A stretch of DNA of 64,000 nucleotides, taken from NCBI RefSeq assembly GCF_000424065.1, contig NZ_AUJE01000003.1, forward strand, positions 1-64,000. The letters run 5' to 3'. This DNA is from Selenomonas ruminantium subsp. ruminantium ATCC 12561. GTDB lineage: Bacteria > Bacillota > Negativicutes > Selenomonadales > Selenomonadaceae. The notes beneath the pieces are model-generated. The model did not search any database. It was not told where the DNA came from and was given only the letters and a program-made list of their open reading frames with translations. A program made the translations under genes and the position numbers. The first letter of the stretch is position 1, and each line of letters begins with the position of its first letter. Positions 42,604 to 51,474 of this stretch are shown piece after piece.

Positions 42604-44841
42604 TCAGGTCAGGAATTCACGACCTTCAATCAGCATCAAACCGTCAACCATTATGCCTTTTCTTGTCTTATGTTTCTTAAAACCACGCAGTTCCAAGGCA
42701 GAATAGAAGTCTGTCGTACTACGCACATACTCGCCTGTACTAGCAGCATAAGCCCGATAGGCGTTATACAATGCTCCTGATTTTTCGTGATAGGTCTTGT
42801 CCACCAGGCAGCATTCCTCTAGGAAATGCCCCAGCCAGTCATTGTTATCGCGATAGGCATCGATGGCACTTTCTACACAAGAAGGTCTGTCCAAATGAAA
42901 TCCGCTCTGGATGACCTTCTGCGCCCCTTCAATGACCCAGGCAAGCACCGCTGGCCCAGCCTCATCAAAGAGGTAATCAGAATAGTTCTTGATGTCGCTA
43001 TTCCCCTCAATAACAGCATCGAAAGGGATGACCAGCAATCGCCGCCAAGTACCTGGGTCATTGGCACCTACCCTCGGCAGATGGTTAGTGTAGAGCACCA
43101 GGGTATGGCTCGGCGTAAAATGGAACGGGTCTTTGTACTTCTTCTCAGCCTGGACGGCATCCGTGGAACAAAGCTGCTTGATGAGTGATGTGTTGAGCCG
43201 CATACCCTCGTCAAGCTCTGCCGCAATCAGCATACGTTTTCCCTTGGCTTCGGCCAGTTCCGGTTTCACATTCCGCTTGCAGCCAACGGTCAAAGTGTCT
43301 GCTGAGATATTGCCACTGTACGTCCCTAGCACTCTGGCGATAGTGTTCCAAAAGGTTGACTTGCCATTGCGACCATCACCATAGGCAATGATGAGAGACT
43401 CCACATACACCTTGCCCACTGCTGCCAGTCCAACAATCTGCTGCACGTAATCCATAAGTTCGATGTCACCGCAGAAGAATGTTCCCATGGCATCCTGCCA
43501 AATCTTCGCCCCCTGCTCCCCCGGTGCGACAAAAGTAACCTTGGTAGCATAGTCAGAAGGCGAATGTTCCTTTCTGCCAGACAGCCCCAGCCGCAGGTCG
43601 TATGCTCCATTCGGTGTATTCAGCAGAAAAGCGTCATGGTCAAGGTCATCCACCTTGATTTCCAGCATAGGTTTTGCCGCCTGCAGGGCAGACAGTACAT
43701 ACTTCATGTCCCGGCGTTTCTGTACAAAGGCAAGGTAACTAATAGCCGACTGATAACGAGCGTATGCCTTCATCTGCGCTTCCGTGATTTCCTTTTCCAG
43801 CGTCCTGCCGCCCTTGGCCAGTTTTTCCTGTGCCACGCCCAAGTCTGTAAGTTCCTTGACTGCCGCCTTAACTTCATCCTGAGCATCAGCCAGTTGCAAA
43901 TCCAGGAATTCCTCCATGGCACCAATGGCCTGTGCCCTTGATTCATTCCAGGTAACGCCGTCATAGCGAAGATAATCTGTGGCGGGCGTGTACTTGAGTT
44001 CATCTCGGTATTCCCTGGCCAGTACCTTGGCCTGTCCAATATCGCTGTAATCTGCAGGTTTCAAAGATATATGTTGGAACTCATACTCCTCTGGCGGCAC
44101 ATAATCAGGCTGCCCCTGTACCCTTTTGGCAAAGCCCTCTGCACTATGCCAAATTTTGTCCAGTTCCTCATCGGACAGAGGCGGCTCACACTTGGCGGCT
44201 TTCTCAAGAAAAATCTCATGAGCCCGTTCCGTTGCCCCATAACGCTTCACCAGCTTGCCTGCAAAATGTGACATAGTACTGTTGCGTTGTCCCTGCGGTA
44301 TACTTTCCGTTGTCTGACAGGCCAGCACCACCTGTTCAATGGACTGTTCCCCTTCGTGCCAGACTACCTTCTCACAGGGATGTCCATAAATGAACCGCGC
44401 CGCATCAAGAGCGTTGCCATCAAAAAAGGGAAACCTTGCCTGAATGGCACGTTTCAGCCCGGCATATTCCCCTGCCTCCTCTATAGGTTCATGAGGAAAA
44501 TACACATGGAACCTGGGGCGTGGTGACTTGCCGTCCTTTACTTCCCCATCATGCCGGCTGGTAGCCAGTACATAACTCACATCCGGCAACATATCTGCCA
44601 GCTTTTCCGGCATTACCCACTCAGCAGAAACATCTGAATGGTCATTATCGCAATCCATCACTAGCACATCCGCACTCTGGAAATTTCCCACGCTACGCCT
44701 ACATCCTTGGAATGCAGCACAAACATGGTCAACCGCCACTGCCGCCATGAACTCAGCCTCACTGCTAATCCGGCATTCATGCGGATAGCACACATTCTTC
44801 TCATTGCCACGGCAGTCAGCCGTATGTAACGTAAACCTCAT
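42604..44841 (-). CDS. Phage primase-helicase (P4 type)
   Basis: A 745-residue two-domain replication protein. The N-terminus has a primase-like region with VLVMDCDNDHSDVS and PRPRFHVYFP. The C-terminal D5/SF3 helicase has Walker A GDGRNGKSTFWNTI and the arginine-finger area around HTLVLYTNHLPRVGAND. It overlaps the upstream gene by four bases. It is the central replication protein of this prophage. Confidence 0.9.
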   Translation of the reverse strand: MRFTLHTADCRGNEKNVCYPHECRISSEAEFMAAVAVDHVCAAFQGCRRSVGNFQSADVLVMDCDNDHSDVSAEWVMPEKLADMLPDVSYVLATSRHDGEVKDGKSPRPRFHVYFPHEPIEEAGEYAGLKRAIQARFPFFDGNALDAARFIYGHPCEKVVWHEGEQSIEQVVLACQTTESIPQGQRNSTMSHFAGKLVKRYGATERAHEIFLEKAAKCEPPLSDEELDKIWHSAEGFAKRVQGQPDYVPPEEYEFQHISLKPADYSDIGQAKVLAREYRDELKYTPATDYLRYDGVTWNESRAQAIGAMEEFLDLQLADAQDEVKAAVKELTDLGVAQEKLAKGGRTLEKEITEAQMKAYARYQSAISYLAFVQKRRDMKYVLSALQAAKPMLEIKVDDLDHDAFLLNTPNGAYDLRLGLSGRKEHSPSDYATKVTFVAPGEQGAKIWQDAMGTFFCGDIELMDYVQQIVGLAAVGKVYVESLIIAYGDGRNGKSTFWNTIARVLGTYSGNISADTLTVGCKRNVKPELAEAKGKRMLIAAELDEGMRLNTSLIKQLCSTDAVQAEKKYKDPFHFTPSHTLVLYTNHLPRVGANDPGTWRRLLVIPFDAVIEGNSDIKNYSDYLFDEAGPAVLAWVIEGAQKVIQSGFHLDRPSCVESAIDAYRDNNDWLGHFLEECCLVDKTYHEKSGALYNAYRAYAASTGEYVRSTTDFYSALELRGFKKHKTRKGIMVDGLMLIEGREFLT

Positions 44842-45251
44842 ACTCTTGTTACCTCCTTCAAATCACGGGTGAAATACCGCACCCGCTTGCCCTCATCTGC
44901 TGCCATCTCGATTTCCATGGTCATACCCTCGGTAATCTCGCCAAAGGCCCAGACTTCATCACATCTGCGCAGGAGCAGGCAGTCCATCTTCATGGCCAGC
45001 CCCCGCTCTGTTGCCTCAGTGACAAACTGCGGAAAGAGCAAGTGCGGGGCTATCGGCACACGCTTCTTACTCACCACGAACCGACAGTAATTTCTGGCTC
45101 TCAGTACATTCACCCGCTCATTGCCGCGATAGGCAGAGCAGACATACACTACTGGCCAGGCATTACGGCGTTCAGCCGCCTCGACCTTCGCCAGGGCAGA
45201 TTGAGCCGTAGTATCTGCATAGCCCTCAGAATTAAATCTCTCAATACACAT
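44838..45251 (-). CDS. DUF7768/DUF4406-like phage protein
   Basis: A 137-residue protein resembling small nucleoside 2-deoxyribosyltransferase-like folds. VVYVCSAYRGNERVNVLRARN and the C-terminal CDEVWAFGEITEGMTMEIEM are the usual blocks. The families are poorly characterised, so an enzymatic function is not claimed. Good GGAGG upstream; overlapping stop/start with primase. Confidence 0.72.
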   Translation of the reverse strand: MCIERFNSEGYADTTAQSALAKVEAAERRNAWPVVYVCSAYRGNERVNVLRARNYCRFVVSKKRVPIAPHLLFPQFVTEATERGLAMKMDCLLLRRCDEVWAFGEITEGMTMEIEMAADEGKRVRYFTRDLKEVTRV

Positions 45252-45254
45252 ACA

Positions 45255-46031
45255 TCAATCCTCCCTTTCGATAAGCGGCAGGATGCCACGTGCCTTCAGA
45301 AAATCGTAAAGGAACAGCCTGCCTTTCTGAGTCCAGTAAGTATGCGGTTTGGCATGCTGAGTGCCATCTTCGCCAGCATAGTTATGGGTCTTGGTGCTGG
45401 TGTACCCCTGCTCTGCATATTGCTGGTACAAAAGCCAGATGCCGCTCTGTTTGAACTGAATTCCTTGTTCATGCAGATAGGCATTGAGCCGTTTTGCCGA
45501 CCAGCCATAATCCTTGGCAATGGTGGTAATGGACATCAAATCCGGGCACTGCAGGATAAGGTCGTAATAGCTGACCTTCGGCTGCATTTCGGCAATCTGC
45601 TGATTCTGCACGGCCACCGTTCCTTCCAGCGACCTGCGCTTTTCACGCTCGGACTTGAGTTCCTGTAAAGCCTTGATGACAATATCCGGATTTGCCAGAA
45701 TCTCATCCACTGCATAAAGACCATGCTTGCGGATAGACGGCAGCACCTCGGAGGTTACCCAACGTTTAAACGCCTTTGCTTTCGGCAGTTTGCTGGTAAG
45801 GATGAGGCTATAAAGACCAGACTCGTTGATAAGCCAACCACCACGCTGTCCCAAACTCAACGCCGTTTTGTCGTTGAGTTTATCTTCCTCATCCACATGC
45901 ATGGCGATTGCTTTGTTGGTATCAGCGTATCCGAGGATTTCTGCCACATCCTTGCCCACGAAAAACGGCTCACCGTTGACCTCCATGGTACGCACCTTGC
46001 CGAACTCTTTGTTCTCGAAAACCTGAATCAT
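45255..46031 (-). CDS. Phage antirepressor (BRO-N and KilAC)
   Basis: A 258-residue protein. The N-terminal BRO domain (VRTMEVNGEPFFVGKDVAEI) is followed by a coiled-coil linker and a KilAC-type C-terminus (ITTIAKDYGWSAKRLNAYLH). Such antirepressors oppose phage repressors. It lies alone after a strong terminator, so it probably has its own promoter near the conserved element at 46079-46141. Confidence 0.9.
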   Translation of the reverse strand: MIQVFENKEFGKVRTMEVNGEPFFVGKDVAEILGYADTNKAIAMHVDEEDKLNDKTALSLGQRGGWLINESGLYSLILTSKLPKAKAFKRWVTSEVLPSIRKHGLYAVDEILANPDIVIKALQELKSEREKRRSLEGTVAVQNQQIAEMQPKVSYYDLILQCPDLMSITTIAKDYGWSAKRLNAYLHEQGIQFKQSGIWLLYQQYAEQGYTSTKTHNYAGEDGTQHAKPHTYWTQKGRLFLYDFLKARGILPLIERED

Positions 46032-46078
46032 AATGTTGTCCTCCTGCCCTATGGGCGATAGAATTGTTAACTCCTACA

Positions 46079-46141
46079 TATAGAGGCGAAAAAATCAACC
46101 CCTTCATAGGTAAGAGGACAAAATAGGCCACCTTGGTCACC
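46079..46141 (-). repeat. Dispersed conserved element, copy B
   Basis: Closely matches copy A over about 60 bp, including GGTGACCAAG, TTTGTCCTCTTACC and GGGGTTGATTTTTTCG on the minus strand. It lies between a terminator and the antirepressor gene. Confidence 0.78.
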
Positions 46142-46155
46142 CAAAAATAAAAAAA

Positions 46156-46175
46156 GGAGCAGATTTTTCTGCCCC
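46156..46175 (-). terminator. Terminator after the DNA polymerase gene
   Basis: GGAGCAGA and TCTGCCCC form a stem around a T-rich loop, followed on the minus strand by TTTTTTTATTTTT. A clear rho-independent terminator. Confidence 0.88.
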
Positions 46176-46183
46176 TGCATAAA

Positions 46184-48133
46184 TCAGTCTTTTTTGTAAT
46201 ACCGGCACTCATAGCCATCTGCTCGAAGAATCAGCCCCGGTGCCCATGGCGGTGTGCGCCCCATTTTATCGCAGACTTCCTCCAAGGAGAACCCCTGCTC
46301 TGCCTCAATAATCAGTTCATCATGGACGTGCATGACGATTCGCGCATCACCAAGAGTCTGCATGGCATAGCAGAGCACATCTCTGGCCACCGCTTGGGTG
46401 ATATTCTCCACCAGTTTGCCTGCGAAAGTCTCGATGCGTTCCCACTTCTTGGCAGCACCAATGCCCATGTAAGTGACGGAATCGCTACCGAACCGATTCT
46501 CACCTATCCGTGGCTGCACATAGGATAAATGCCTGCCGCTCGGCAGTTCAATGAACAGCATGCCACTCCGGCAGACAAACTGTATGCCATGAGTTTCCGT
46601 AGTGGTTTTCTTCTTCACAGCCTCCTTGGCGGCCCTGTCCACATCCCACCAAAACTTCACGATATTAGGATTGGCCTCCCGCCATGCGTCAACCGATGGC
46701 TGAAGTTCATCTTCCTTCATGCCAGCCTCCAATGCTCCCATAGCCTTTAAGGCACCGACGGAGCCGCCATAGCCACAGGACAAAGTTGCCTGCTTTCCCT
46801 TTTGTCGAAGTTCACCGTTCTGGCCATGCTTTACCACTGGCACATGAAACATCTTTTCGGCACAGGCGCAGTAAATGTCACCGTTATTGGCAAAGACATC
46901 CAACACCCACTGTTCACCTGCCAACCATGCCAGAACACGACACTCGATAGCTGAAAAATCGGCCACTATGAATTTATAACCAGGTTTCGGCACAAAGGCT
47001 GTGCGGATAAGCTGGGAGAGCACATCCGGCACGGAATCATACAGAAGATGCAGGGCATCATAGTTTCCCCGCCTTACCAGCTGACGGGCTTCATCCAAAT
47101 CTAGCATACTGTTCCGAGCAAGATTTTGTAATTGCACCAGCCGCCCTGCGAACCTGCCACTGCGATTGGCTCCGTAAAATTGGAAAAGGCCACGTGCCCT
47201 GTCATCTGCTCCAGCCACATTGACCATGGCGGTGTATTTCTTGACGCTGGATTTAGAGAGTTGCTGCCGCAAGGCAAGCAGTTCATGTACCTGCCCCGTA
47301 GTCTCCTTAAGCAGGCGTTCCACCTCTGATTTTGCCAGTGAATCCACGGATATGCCGTTACTTGCCAACCATTCCTTGAGCTGGATTGGAGAGTTTGGAT
47401 TTTCCAATCCTGTGATGGCCTGTGCACGTTTAAGATTCTCCTCCGTACACTTCTGACTGATAGCTATGGCATTTCGCACCAAAGACATATCTACCAGAAT
47501 GCCACAGTCATTGATTTCCTGATCCTGATGGTATTCCCGCCAAACTGAGTCTGGCACAGGAAACTTGGCCAGCCGTTCCTTGATGGCAAGTTCCACTTCC
47601 ACATCACGCTGATTATATTTTTTGAACAGCTCCCACTTATCCGGGGCATCGGCGGGCAAGTTACGTTTGCGGCCACCATTGGTCTTGGTCGGCTTGCAGG
47701 GACAACAAAAGTAGCGGATAAGGTCTTGTCCTTCTGCCATTTTCTGCTGCTCCAAGCCCAGCACCGCACCTACTGACTTCAGCGACAGCGGCAGTCCCAT
47801 ATAGGCAGACCACACCATAGAACAATACCACGATGCCGGGTCTAGAAACTTCCCCTCTGCCAGCAAGCCCTTATCCTGCAGGAACCTGGCAATACAGGTA
47901 CGCTCAAAGGTACAGTTAAATGCCCATTTGGATGTTTCATCATCCAGTAGAGCCGACAGGATTTCCTGCGGTAATTCCTCTCCATGGGTGAAGTCCACCA
48001 CATGAACAGCACCGCCATCCACCGAATAGCCAAAGAGCAGGATTTCAAAATCCGGGCTTGCGGCGTATTTATACACCCCGGATTTTGATAAATCCACGCT
48101 GCTGAATGTTTCAATATCTATGCTTAAAACCAT
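46184..48133 (-). CDS. Family A DNA polymerase of phage type
   Basis: About 649 residues from the ATG at 48133 (AGGAGG six bases upstream). The exonuclease domain has SIDIETFSSVD, FNCTFERTCI and YNQRDVEVELA. The polymerase domain has motif A DFSAIECRVLAWLAG, motif B around RQKGKQATLSCGYGG, and motif C VMHVHDELI. It replicates the phage genome. Confidence 0.95.
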   Translation of the reverse strand: MVLSIDIETFSSVDLSKSGVYKYAASPDFEILLFGYSVDGGAVHVVDFTHGEELPQEILSALLDDETSKWAFNCTFERTCIARFLQDKGLLAEGKFLDPASWYCSMVWSAYMGLPLSLKSVGAVLGLEQQKMAEGQDLIRYFCCPCKPTKTNGGRKRNLPADAPDKWELFKKYNQRDVEVELAIKERLAKFPVPDSVWREYHQDQEINDCGILVDMSLVRNAIAISQKCTEENLKRAQAITGLENPNSPIQLKEWLASNGISVDSLAKSEVERLLKETTGQVHELLALRQQLSKSSVKKYTAMVNVAGADDRARGLFQFYGANRSGRFAGRLVQLQNLARNSMLDLDEARQLVRRGNYDALHLLYDSVPDVLSQLIRTAFVPKPGYKFIVADFSAIECRVLAWLAGEQWVLDVFANNGDIYCACAEKMFHVPVVKHGQNGELRQKGKQATLSCGYGGSVGALKAMGALEAGMKEDELQPSVDAWREANPNIVKFWWDVDRAAKEAVKKKTTTETHGIQFVCRSGMLFIELPSGRHLSYVQPRIGENRFGSDSVTYMGIGAAKKWERIETFAGKLVENITQAVARDVLCYAMQTLGDARIVMHVHDELIIEAEQGFSLEEVCDKMGRTPPWAPGLILRADGYECRYYKKD

Positions 48134-48196
48134 TTTGTGCCTCCTATGCAAAAGGCAGCGACCCTAAAGCCGCCGCCCTGCAAAACTTAATTACTT

Positions 48197-48748
48197 TTAG
48201 GACAGAAAGTCATCGTCTGCACCGTCCAAAGCGGTGAAATCATCCGTGGCACTGGTACGCCCGCCCAAAGGCTCACCATCCTTAACCTTCTGCAAATTAT
48301 TCAGCCCACAGGCAACGCCCTTGTTGCCGTTACTGTTGAAGGCATACAGAGAAATCGAGGCACGGACATAGCAGCCGCTATAAACCTCGTTCCTGTCCAG
48401 AATAGGACGCACGGCACGGTCGACAATCTGCGGAGCCGTTTTGCTATTGGCATTGATGAAGAAGGCATCCTTGTATGCCTCATCCTCACGCTCCGTATCC
48501 CCATCACGAAGAGGCAGTTTCAGTGCAGCTTTGTTTGGCTTCTTGCCGCCAAACTTGCCGATGCCCTCAGTGATAGCAGCCTCAACGGCCTCCTCAACAG
48601 CCTTTATGGTCTTCTTGTCGCTCTTAGGGATGATGAGCGATGCAGAATACTTCGGCTCCCCGCCATTGATACTGGCAGGCTCCCACACATGCTCATAGCT
48701 GAGACGAACGATACCGGTGATTACTTTTGTCTTAAGATTGTTAGCCAT
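48197..48748 (-). CDS. DUF2815 protein (ssDNA-binding-like)
   Basis: A 183-residue protein of DUF2815, a family of phage single-strand DNA-binding-like proteins. EPKYSASLIIPKSDKKTIKA and the strand VYSGCYVRASISLYAFNS, then the acidic tail DDFTALDGADDDFLS are typical. It overlaps the upstream nuclease gene by eight bases. Confidence 0.88.
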   Translation of the reverse strand: MANNLKTKVITGIVRLSYEHVWEPASINGGEPKYSASLIIPKSDKKTIKAVEEAVEAAITEGIGKFGGKKPNKAALKLPLRDGDTEREDEAYKDAFFINANSKTAPQIVDRAVRPILDRNEVYSGCYVRASISLYAFNSNGNKGVACGLNNLQKVKDGEPLGGRTSATDDFTALDGADDDFLS

Positions 48749-49877
48749 TTTCTTTTTCCTCCAAATTCGTAAACTCTGAAACTACATCTATTGCCGGACG
48801 CTTGTCGCTCTCTGGCACAAGTGTCGGCTTGCCTTGCGGCTTTATAATCAAACCGCCTAAGACCTCGTTGAATGTTGCCTTTCCCATCAGTTTTTCCATA
48901 CTGGTAAGGGTGATGAGTTTATGCTCGAAGATGTCCTTAAAGCCAGCAGATTTTGCGGCTTCAGCCACCTTTCCCTCATCAGCATATTTTCTGACGGAAC
49001 GACCTGCCACAAGTTTGTAGCCCGACCATTTCTTGCCATGGTTGACTGCTGACTCTAAAGCATAGGCAGAAATCGCATTAGCCCACTTGACCAGTTCCGG
49101 CAGTCGAGGCAGCAGGTCTGCTATCTCCTCATCTGTTAATAGTGGTGGCAGGCGAAACTCATCCTGCGCCACAGTCAGCTGGGCTTCGGCTCTTGCCCTG
49201 CAACGGGGAGATGCCCTACAGAACTGGCACCAGGCACCTGCCGCAAACTCGCCTTCACCTTTAAAGGCCATCTGTGCTCTGGGCTTTACCGTTTTCTCGG
49301 CCCAGGTCATAAGTTCATCAGCAGAGATAGACCAAGAAGTGGACACGTTCTCACGGCGAGGCTGGTAGATGGACATTCTGACCTTGGACACATCGTAGAG
49401 ACTGCCAAACATGGTCAGTGCTCCCAGTGCATAAAGCATCATCTGTGGATTCTGCTCAGCATCTACCAGCACCCCAAGACCATATTTGAAGTCAATGACG
49501 TGGAGAATGCCGTCACCTACAATAAGGCAATCTGCTGTACCAAAGGACTCTGGCACAAATTCTCTCAAGTCCAGTTTTTGCTCAATACACACCATGGCAT
49601 TGGGAATTTCCTGCATCTGCTCCACCACAAAAGCCACATAACCATCGGCGCAGTCCTCCATCTCATCGGAGTCAAAATCCGAATGAGGACGGCGGCTCCG
49701 GCGTTTCAGTGCCTTCTTTAACTTGTGCTCACAAAGAGCATGAGCCGCTGTGCCTTCTTCTGCCGCCTCCCCAGCAGAGTTAGGAAACTGTGTTTCAAGA
49801 CTTGCTGACGGTGTACAGTGGACAAGCCACCGTTCTGCCCCGGATGGAGACAATTTTGCATGTGCTCTTGCCGCCAT
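48741..49877 (-). CDS. DUF2800 protein (PD-(D/E)XK nuclease-like)
   Basis: About 378 residues. A Cas4/RecB-like phage nuclease family. The LSPSGAERWLVHCTPSASLE opening, the central LHVIDFKYGLGVLVDAEQNP with the D...K catalytic pair, and the cysteine cluster WCQFCRASPRCRARAEA near the end define it. The ATG at 49877 sits seven bases after GGAGGTG. Confidence 0.9.
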   Translation of the reverse strand: MAARAHAKLSPSGAERWLVHCTPSASLETQFPNSAGEAAEEGTAAHALCEHKLKKALKRRSRRPHSDFDSDEMEDCADGYVAFVVEQMQEIPNAMVCIEQKLDLREFVPESFGTADCLIVGDGILHVIDFKYGLGVLVDAEQNPQMMLYALGALTMFGSLYDVSKVRMSIYQPRRENVSTSWSISADELMTWAEKTVKPRAQMAFKGEGEFAAGAWCQFCRASPRCRARAEAQLTVAQDEFRLPPLLTDEEIADLLPRLPELVKWANAISAYALESAVNHGKKWSGYKLVAGRSVRKYADEGKVAEAAKSAGFKDIFEHKLITLTSMEKLMGKATFNEVLGGLIIKPQGKPTLVPESDKRPAIDVVSEFTNLEEKENG

Positions 49878-49878
49878 C

Positions 49879-50286
49879 TCAAAGCACCTCCGCTTTAGCC
49901 TTGAGGGCTGCATAATCCTTGGGATCTACTGCTGAAAGTTTTGCAGCACCAAAATCCTGCAAGAGCTTACGCACCTCGTCTGTGTGCCCAGCACTGCTTT
50001 TCTCTGCCAAAACTGCCCGGACTTCTTCCAGCATCACTTTGGGCTGAGCAGGCTTAACATCTTCTGTTGCCTTTGCGTCCGATACTGCCTGCTTATCACC
50101 AGCATCACGCAACAGATAAATCGCCAGCGTTTCCAGCCCCTCGGCCAGTTTGTGCATGCTGTCCACTACGCTTGCCAGCGTTTGCATTTCATCTTGCTTC
50201 ATCATTTGTACCTCCTCAAAATCTTCCTTGCGGCGTTTCTGGCTATAAGGCTGATAACCAGAAGACTTGGATTTTGCATTTCTCAT
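49879..50286 (-). CDS. Early-operon phage protein of unknown function
   Basis: About 135 residues if the ATG at 50286 is used; a shorter form from ATGs at 50205/50202 has the better ribosome site (GGAGG). The downstream part (DEMQTLASVVDSMHKLAEGL) is helical and reads like common small early phage proteins. No family recognised. It lies in the packed operon between the sigma-like and DUF2800 genes, with element C just upstream. Confidence 0.55.
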   Translation of the reverse strand: MRNAKSKSSGYQPYSQKRRKEDFEEVQMMKQDEMQTLASVVDSMHKLAEGLETLAIYLLRDAGDKQAVSDAKATEDVKPAQPKVMLEEVRAVLAEKSSAGHTDEVRKLLQDFGAAKLSAVDPKDYAALKAKAEVL

Positions 50287-50301
50287 TCCCCCCTTCACCA
50301 A

Positions 50302-50337
50302 TTAGAGGACAGGAACGTCGATTTTGGTCACCAGCTT
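50302..50337 (-). repeat. Dispersed conserved element, copy C (partial)
   Basis: Keeps GGTGACCAA, TGTCCTCT and the following CCTCT/AGGGG-like stem, but lacks the T-rich stretch of copies A and B. It starts right after the stop of the sigma-like gene. Confidence 0.6.
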
Positions 50338-50997
50338 TTATAAAAAACTTTCGAGGTGCTTTCGTAAAGGCGGCAAAACCTTGTCCATCCGCTTATGAAC
50401 ACTGGTCTTGGACTTAAATCCCAGCTCCTTGGCAATATCCCTTTCTGACATACCATTGGCCTTCATCAACAGTATTTTGAGGGCAGTGAGGGCAAGTTTA
50501 CCGACAGCCTTGTACATCTCCTCATAGGCTTTCTGCTTTGCTAAAGTATCTGCCACATCATCATCGGACAACAATTCCCTGCTATCCTTATCATCCAAAA
50601 AATTGAATGATTCTTTTAAATATGTCTGATGTAGGCACTTCTCGCAGTTCTGAGATTGACATAATTTTCTATTATTTTTATATAAACATTCCAGTTCACG
50701 TTTTGCACGGCGGTCTTCACGCCAGATGGGCCGCATTATCTTCATGTATTTTTCTGCATCCACGGGCACATAGATAGGCTTTCCTGCTACCTTGAGAAAC
50801 CTCTCGCCATTTTCGCGTCGGGTAATAAGCTCCTCTAAATTAGTGCTACGGCTTTCGCCGCCTTCGTGAATCAGGATTGCCTTGGGTACATAAGCTTCCA
50901 GGTTAGCGCAAAAAACAAATCTAAATCCGCGTTTCTGGAGAGCGTGAACCTCTTTACTGGTGTAGTCGTTAATTGTCGAATTGAGCAGAACTTTCAT
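50338..50997 (-). CDS. Sigma-like HTH regulator, first gene of the early operon
   Basis: About 219 residues from the ATG at 50997. A cysteine-bearing middle (KNNRKLCQSQNCEKC) is followed by a C-terminal helix-turn-helix (MSERDIAKELGFKSKTSVHKRMD) resembling sigma-70 region 4 or related activators. It is the first gene after the structured leader. The ribosome site GGAGG lies inside a predicted hairpin (CGTGTC...GACACG). Confidence 0.75.
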   Translation of the reverse strand: MKVLLNSTINDYTSKEVHALQKRGFRFVFCANLEAYVPKAILIHEGGESRSTNLEELITRRENGERFLKVAGKPIYVPVDAEKYMKIMRPIWREDRRAKRELECLYKNNRKLCQSQNCEKCLHQTYLKESFNFLDDKDSRELLSDDDVADTLAKQKAYEEMYKAVGKLALTALKILLMKANGMSERDIAKELGFKSKTSVHKRMDKVLPPLRKHLESFL

Positions 50998-50999
50998 TT

Positions 51000-51418
51000 T
51001 CGTGTCCTCCCTGCCTGAATCCGCAGGTGACACGAGATACAAAAGGGAGGCTACCCTGTTATATGTAGCCTCCCCGTGATGCCAAATTACGCACAGCGAT
51101 AAAGGCTACCCCATACCGATACTCGCTGTTGCCATAGCAACATTGGTTTTCGATATGTGTATCCTCGTGCCGTTATACGTAATCAGGCTCGATAATATTT
51201 TGTTCCTAAGTACCCCCGACAGACGGTGTACTCAAATCATCTGAGACGATGATATCACACTAAGAATTTCTACTCCTTGAACTCTGTTCAAGGACTGCCC
51301 CCATATGTATCAAGGGTTCTTAGCGCATCAAATCTGTTTCATCTCGGTGATACGACAATTTTCCCTTGAAGAAAGTTCAATAAAATATTTTCACGACGCT
51401 ACCTCCTTAAAAAAGCAC
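51000..51418 (-). ncRNA. Structured leader of the early operon with a predicted attenuator
   Basis: This 400-base gene-free stretch is dense in stems. Minus-strand segments GGGTAGCCT (plus 51103-51111), AGGCTAC (51065-51071) and GTAGCCTCCC (51045-51054) can pair as 1:2 or 2:3. The 2:3 hairpin (51045-51074) is followed by TTTTG, so 1:2 looks like an antiterminator. Other stems: CAGCGA/TCGCTG (51094-51128), GTTGC/GCAAC (51128-51141), CCTTGAAC/GTTCAAGG (about 51275-51293) inside CTAAGAA/TTCTTAG, and GTAC-CCG/CGG-GTAC near 51210-51232. No coding frame is convincing. A GTG after AAGGAGGT at about 51397 opens only five codons. Confidence 0.6.
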
Positions 51419-51427
51419 AAAAAAATA

Positions 51428-51460
51428 GACCGAAGATATTTGTACTAAATATCTTCGGTC
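51428..51460 (-). terminator. Terminator of the restriction-like operon
   Basis: A perfect 14-bp stem (GACCGAAGATATTT with its complement) around GTACT. On the minus strand it is followed by TATTTTTTTG. It lies 14 bases after the hsdR stop and separates the island from the prophage leader. Confidence 0.93.
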
Positions 51461-51474
51461 GTTACCTATGATAG

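Noticed and set aside
51275-51293. LexA-type SOS box in the phage leader
   Set aside because: GAAC-TCT-GTTC has a three-base spacer instead of four and is embedded in a perfect hairpin, so it is more likely part of the RNA structure.
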